A stretch of 56,254 bases of DNA from the NCBI GenBank assembly GCA_036393835.1, contig DASWGI010000112.1, positions 1 through 56,254 on the forward strand, given 5' to 3'. Positions 52,578 through 56,254 of the stretch are shown piece by piece. A program made the position numbers and the translations under genes. Under the pieces are notes generated by a model. That model was not told where the DNA came from, did not search any database, and saw nothing but the letters and a program-made list of their open reading frames with translations. Every line of letters starts with the position of its first letter. The first letter of the stretch is position 1. This DNA is from VBKO01 sp036393835. GTDB lineage: Bacteria > Myxococcota > Myxococcia > Myxococcales > 40CM-4-68-19.

Positions 52578-53990
52578 ATGAAGCGAATCTTGTTTGGTCT
52601 CGCGTTCTGTGCCGCCGCGTGCAAGCCGGCCGCGGAGGCGCCGCAGGCGCCCAAGGGCTCGGTGATCGTCCTCGGCCAGCTGATCGACCGCACCGGCTCG
52701 ATCGCGACGCCCAGCTGGGCCGAGTCGATCCGGCTGGCGGTCACGCACGCCAACGAGGCCCTGAAGCAGTCCGGCAAGACGGTGCGCTTCGAGGTGGCCG
52801 AGGCCAACTCGGGCAATGCGCCCGACATGGCGCGCGCCGGCGCCCTCCAGCTGGTGAAGCAGCAGAACGCCAAGGCGATCATCACCGACTCGAGCCAGGA
52901 CGACATCGGCGTGAACATGCTCAACTACGACGGCGACGCCTCCCACCAGCTCGACGTCCCCATCGTTTGCATGGCCTGCACCTCGCCGGCCATCGACAAT
53001 CCCAAGGCGCAGGACGCCGACCCGGTGAAGCAGGCGGCGCTCCGCAACGGCAAGGGCTGGAACTTCCGTACCACCATGTCGGACGCGTACCAGGCGCGCA
53101 TGGTGGTCCACATGCTCGTCTCCGCCGGCCAGAAGGGCGACGTGAACGGCGACGGCAAGTTCAAGCTCTCCATCTACGCCAGCGACGATCCGTACGGGCA
53201 CGGCTTCTCGGATGCGATCAAGAGCGACGCCCTCAAGGCGAATCCGAGCGCGATGATCGAGCAGGTGTACCACGACGTGAAGGCCAACCCGGCCGAGTAC
53301 GACTGGGCGGCCGACGTGGCCAAGGTCACCGACAAGAAGAGCCACGCGAAGGCCGACGTGCTGCCGGACGCGGTGGTCGAGATCACCTTCCCGAAGTTCT
53401 CGGTGGGCTTCACCAAGGCCTACCTGGCGAGCGGGTCGAAGGTCAGGCTGGTGCACACGCACAACTTCCGTGCGGCGCGCGTGATCGAGACCCTCAAGGC
53501 CGCCGTCGAGGGACAGGAAGGGACCTCGCAGGCGGTGCTGGGCGAGGGCGCCTCCGGGCACGCTTTCGCCGAGGACCTGAAGGCCTCGACCGGCCAGGCG
53601 CCCGCGTTCCGCGACGCGGCCGCCTACGATGCCGCGATGACGGTGATGCTGGCGGCGCTGCGGGCCGCCGAGCACAGGCACCTTTCGGACCCCGCGCTGG
53701 TGAGCGGCGCCGAGATTCGCGACGCCCTCCGCGCCATCAACGACGCGCGTGGCGAGCGGGTGGGCGCCGGGGCGGCCGGCGTGTCGCACGCGATGCAGCT
53801 GATCGCGGCCGGCAAGCCGATCGACTACCAGGGCGCTTCCGGCCCCTGCAACTTCGATGAGCGCGGCGACATCGTGGCGCAATTGGCGCGCTTCCAGGTG
53901 CAGGGCGGGAAGTTCGTGGACGTCGACCGGTTCGACTGCCTGAAGGACCCCTCCTGCCCGCAGGTGCACGAGCGCGCCGAGAGCCGCTGA
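52578..53990 (+). CDS. ABC-type solute-binding lipoprotein (branched-chain amino-acid receptor family)
   Basis: 470 residues. The N-terminal MKRILFGLAFCAAACKPAAEAP looks like a lipoprotein signal, though the lipobox is not ideal. The body is a type I periplasmic-binding fold: LGQLIDRTGSIATPSWAESIRLAVTHANEAL, IITDSSQDDIGVNM, VPIVCMACTSPAIDNP, LSIYASDDPYGHGFSDAI and DAAAYDAAMTVMLAAL. Paired Cys in CMAC and in DCLKDPSC could form disulfides. No ABC permease or ATPase is adjacent, so it may serve as a sensor or use a distant transporter. An intrinsic terminator follows. Confidence 0.88.
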   Translation: MKRILFGLAFCAAACKPAAEAPQAPKGSVIVLGQLIDRTGSIATPSWAESIRLAVTHANEALKQSGKTVRFEVAEANSGNAPDMARAGALQLVKQQNAKAIITDSSQDDIGVNMLNYDGDASHQLDVPIVCMACTSPAIDNPKAQDADPVKQAALRNGKGWNFRTTMSDAYQARMVVHMLVSAGQKGDVNGDGKFKLSIYASDDPYGHGFSDAIKSDALKANPSAMIEQVYHDVKANPAEYDWAADVAKVTDKKSHAKADVLPDAVVEITFPKFSVGFTKAYLASGSKVRLVHTHNFRAARVIETLKAAVEGQEGTSQAVLGEGASGHAFAEDLKASTGQAPAFRDAAAYDAAMTVMLAALRAAEHRHLSDPALVSGAEIRDALRAINDARGERVGAGAAGVSHAMQLIAAGKPIDYQGASGPCNFDERGDIVAQLARFQVQGGKFVDVDRFDCLKDPSCPQVHERAESR

Positions 53991-54010
53991 CGCAGATCCG
54001 CCGTTCCGGG

Positions 54011-54048
54011 ACGCCCGTCCGCGATTCGCGGGTGGGCGTTCTCTTTTT
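54011..54048 (+). terminator. Intrinsic terminator after the solute-binding gene
   Basis: ACGCCCGTCCGCG pairs with CGCGGGTGGGCGT (two G-T wobbles) around a short loop, followed by TCTCTTTTT. A textbook Rho-independent structure 20 bases past the stop. Confidence 0.85.
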
Positions 54049-54081
54049 CAGAGCGCCGCTCGGGCGGCCGCCTTCCCGCGG

Positions 54082-55050
54082 TCAAGGTTCCGTTCCGCCG
54101 GCGGCGAACTGAGGCGGGCGCGCACCGCGGAAGAGGAGAGGGTCCGCCGGGCCCTGGGGGAGGTCGAGCTGGTAGTGCAGGTGTGGACCGGTGGAGAGCC
54201 CGCTGTTTCCGGAGAGGGCGATGACCTGTCCTTTGGCCACGGCGTCGCCCGGCGCGACCAGCAGTGCGTCGTTGTGGCAGTACACGGTGGAGACGCCGCT
54301 GCCGTGGTCCAGCAGCACCAGCCGGCCGCTCACGCGGTCGTCGCTGGCGCGGCGCACGACGCCTTCGGCCGCCGCGCGGACGGGAGTGCCGACCGGGACC
54401 CCCAGGTCGATCCCGGAGTGGAACCGGCGTCCGCCCAGCAGCGGATGCGCGCGCACGCCGAAGAAAGAGGTCACCTGCGCCGAGTCGGGCAGCGGCCACG
54501 CCAGCGCGTACGCGGTGCCGAGCGTCAGTGCGGTGGCGGCCAGCCCGACCCGGTCCGCGTAGCGCGGCGGGAGCTGGCGCGCGAGCTCCTCGAGGGTGGC
54601 CGCGCCCCGCGCTCCGCCGGCGCGGTCGCGGGCGAAACGCGCCGCCTCCTCCCCGCAGAAGAGGGACAGCACGGCGGCCTCGCGAGATCCCTGCCGCTGG
54701 GCCTCGCGCCCGATCCAGTCGCCCAGCGCGTCCGTGGATCCCGACCGCAGCCCGGCCCGGGCGAGCACCTGGGCCCGGTCTGCCGGTGACGCCCTCTCCA
54801 GGGCCGACTGCGCGCCGAGGCCCAGCGCCGCTCCCGGCGAGAGCGCCGCGCGCGGCGGCAGGGGTTCGGCGAGCTGGAGCGGGCGCGCGCCCGCGCCGTA
54901 GTACGAGAGAAGCGCCGGCGTCGCGCCCCGCCCCCCGAGCAGGCGCGCCAAGGCGGTGCGCAGGAGCGCGCCCGGCGGGGTGTGGTACCAGGCCGCCCAC
55001 AGGCAGAGGGCCGCCAGCGCCAGGTCGGCGAGGCTGCGCGCGCGCCGCAT
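54082..55050 (-). CDS. M23/LytM peptidase domain protein
   Basis: 322 residues with an N-terminal membrane anchor (LADLALAALCLWAAWYH), a ~170-residue helical region, and a C-terminal M23 endopeptidase domain. Zn ligands: His and Asp in RRFHSGIDLGVPVGTPV and the HxH in TGPHLHYQLDLP; LDHGSGVSTVYCHN corresponds to the second catalytic His region. All ligands are present, so it should cut peptidoglycan cross-links in the periplasm. Its ATG overlaps the previous gene's stop (TGATG). Confidence 0.9.
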   Translation of the reverse strand: MRRARSLADLALAALCLWAAWYHTPPGALLRTALARLLGGRGATPALLSYYGAGARPLQLAEPLPPRAALSPGAALGLGAQSALERASPADRAQVLARAGLRSGSTDALGDWIGREAQRQGSREAAVLSLFCGEEAARFARDRAGGARGAATLEELARQLPPRYADRVGLAATALTLGTAYALAWPLPDSAQVTSFFGVRAHPLLGGRRFHSGIDLGVPVGTPVRAAAEGVVRRASDDRVSGRLVLLDHGSGVSTVYCHNDALLVAPGDAVAKGQVIALSGNSGLSTGPHLHYQLDLPQGPADPLLFRGARPPQFAAGGTEP

Positions 55051-55793
55051 CACCGGAGGAACGAGAGGAGGGGCGCGGCGCGGAGAGCGGCGAGCGCCAG
55101 CGGCAGGAGCAGCAGCGCGCCGGGGAGCCCCACGGTGAACGCCCGCGCCCGCCGGAGCGGGATGCGATCGGACCGCGCGTCGGCGCGGACGAGCGCGTGC
55201 ACGACGGCGCGCCAGGCGATGAAGGCGACCAGACCGAGCACCGCGGCGAGCGCGCATCCGCGGGCGAGCGCGTCCGCCGCGGAGCCGACCGCGCCGCGCA
55301 GGCCGAAGTGCAGCGTGCCCTCCAGGAGGCGTCCGACCGCGCACGATCCGGCGAGCGCGACCGCGCCCGTCGCGAGTGGATGCACGAGGCGCAGCGTGGT
55401 CGGACGTGCCCACGCCTTGGCCGCGAGCTGCCGGAACCTCTTCACCTCGTCCGCGCGCTCGTCGTAGCCGAGCATGGGCAGCGCGAGCAGCGCGTCCGCG
55501 ACCAGCTCCCAGAGGAGCGCGACCCCTCGGGCGAAGAAGACGCGCTGCGAAGGACCGACGAGGTCGACCAGTGGAGCGGTGAGGGTCCATCGGGCGGCCA
55601 GCCCGTCGAAGGCGGCATCGGCGGCGTCGACCATCCGCAGGATGAGCTCGCCCACCACGTCCGCCGCGGTGTGCACGCCCACCGCGACCAGCGCGCAGAG
55701 CGCCAGCGGCAGGAAGAACCAGCGCAGCCGATCGGCGAGCCGGGCGGCTGCGTCGAGCGCGCCGGCGGGCGGAGCGGATTCGGGCACGGGCAT
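55050..55793 (-). CDS. Hypothetical four-helix-type membrane protein
   Basis: 247 residues with hydrophobic helices near residues 25-50 (FFLPLALCALVAVGVHTAADVVGELI), 85-105, 150-195 and at the C-terminus (LPGALLLLPLALAAL). A conserved-looking loop GPSQRVFFARGVALLWELVADALLALPMLGYDE precedes helix three. I do not recognise it. It is translationally coupled to the M23 peptidase, so they may work together at the envelope. Confidence 0.7.
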   Translation of the reverse strand: MPVPESAPPAGALDAAARLADRLRWFFLPLALCALVAVGVHTAADVVGELILRMVDAADAAFDGLAARWTLTAPLVDLVGPSQRVFFARGVALLWELVADALLALPMLGYDERADEVKRFRQLAAKAWARPTTLRLVHPLATGAVALAGSCAVGRLLEGTLHFGLRGAVGSAADALARGCALAAVLGLVAFIAWRAVVHALVRADARSDRIPLRRARAFTVGLPGALLLLPLALAALRAAPLLSFLR

Positions 55794-55900
55794 CGGCCGG
55801 ATCCTCACCGCGCGCCCGCCGCGGGCGCAAGACTTCAGCCCGGAACGTGGGTGGGTGCGGCGGCGACATGGTTCAACGCCGCAACCCGTGAACGCTCCGG

Positions 55901-56254
55901 TCAGTCGGCCTTGCGCGCCACCAGCCTGCGCAAGTTGCGGTTCGCGCGGCGCTCGTCGATCCGGAAGGCGGCGCGCCGCACCGCGGCCTCGGTGTCGCGG
56001 TTGGGATGGCACCCGCCGGTGATGCGAGTCCAGGCGGGTTGGATGAAGTCCTGCAACCGAGCCTCCCACCGCCGCTCCGAGCGGACGTGCTCGAGCATGC
56101 GCAGCGCTCCCGGATCGCGCAGCACGCGGCGGACCTCGGCGAGCGCCGAGCCGGGGTCGGGGACGCTGCAGAGGACGAGGCTGATCGCGACCGTGTCGAA
56201 GCTCTTCTCGCGGAACGGCAGGGCCTCCGCCTTCGCGCAGACGAGCGGGACGTC
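55901..56254 (-). CDS. Class I SAM-dependent methyltransferase, C-terminal part (cut by right edge)
   Basis: The frame runs off the right edge. The visible 117 residues include AKAEALPFREKSFDTVAISLVLCSVPDPGSALAEVRRVLRDPGALRMLEHV and the tail WTRITGGCHPNRDTEAAVRRAAFRI, a 'GGCHxNRDT' motif shared by phospholipid or thiopurine-type small methyltransferases. Motif I lies outside. Substrate cannot be told. The gap 55794-55900 shows no gene. Confidence 0.85.
   Translation of the reverse strand, partial: DVPLVCAKAEALPFREKSFDTVAISLVLCSVPDPGSALAEVRRVLRDPGALRMLEHVRSERRWEARLQDFIQPAWTRITGGCHPNRDTEAAVRRAAFRIDERRANRNLRRLVARKAD

Overview
The window is a very GC-rich chromosomal segment from a Gram-negative bacterium, most likely a member of the Myxococcota (Anaeromyxobacter-like, former Deltaproteobacteria). 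I infer this from the codon use, frequent GTG/TTG starts and 4-base stop/start overlaps, outer-membrane and lipoprotein genes, PATAN (DUF4388) and GspE/MshE-N response-regulator architectures, and the proBA/rsfS/rlmH and glnB-glnA arrangements. No rRNA, tRNA, CRISPR array, transposase, integrase or phage gene was seen. Both edges cut a gene.

Layout. 1-5.0 kb: end of a PepSY/propeptide-like protein, then a leftward proB-proA-rsfS-rlmH operon and a divergent VOC/AraC pair. 5.0-8.6 kb: hflX, with an apparent ACG start and an in-frame 57-bp tandem repeat, then a multipass membrane protein. 8.7-12.7 kb: leftward glnB-glnA nitrogen genes, then DUF4142 and DUF3592 proteins. 12.8-17.4 kb: a signalling block made of an 898-residue protein that looks like a class III nucleotide cyclase split by a coiled coil, a translationally coupled 51-residue membrane protein, and a convergent PATAN-TM-periplasmic-binding fusion. 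17.7-22.6 kb: creatininase-family protein and a znuC-znuB-porin-znuA metal uptake operon. 22.7-29.9 kb: sfsA, a glutamine amidotransferase, a glutamine-synthetase-like ligase with an iron alcohol dehydrogenase, a SirB1-type protein, a thioredoxin-like ferredoxin and a degenerate TrpC-like protein. 30-31.4 kb: a GspE-N/REC/TPR regulator. 31.4-44.8 kb: a surface-glycan or glycolipid island (GT2 glycosyltransferases, small methyltransferases, large GT-C-like membrane proteins, a UDP-galactopyranose-mutase-like flavoprotein), interrupted by a shrunken pyrophosphatase and a CHAD protein. 44.8-50.7 kb: propionyl-CoA/methylmalonyl-CoA genes (mutase large subunit, biotin carboxylase, biotin carrier) with nnrS and a methyltransferase inside the operon. 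50.7-56.3 kb: a GT39 family protein, a small membrane protein, an ABC-type solute-binding lipoprotein, an M23 peptidase, a membrane protein and the end of a methyltransferase.

Non-coding structure. A 27-bp palindrome occurs identically at two sites and as a variant at a third. Each copy has a T-rich tract on one side, as in an intrinsic terminator; at one site its two ends supply the stop codons of two convergent genes. Several genes have a -10-like TANNNT hexamer placed so that transcription would begin at or within a few bases of the start codon. One 10-bp palindrome appears to give back-to-back -10 elements for two divergent genes. No stretch over 300 bases lacks a gene; the longest are 34330-34608 and 17440-17687, the latter carrying a good promoter.

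The strongest candidate for something new is the cyclase-like protein plus its coupled membrane microprotein at 12855-15703. The HflX insertion, the palindrome/terminator family, and the pyrophosphatase-remnant/CHAD pair follow.
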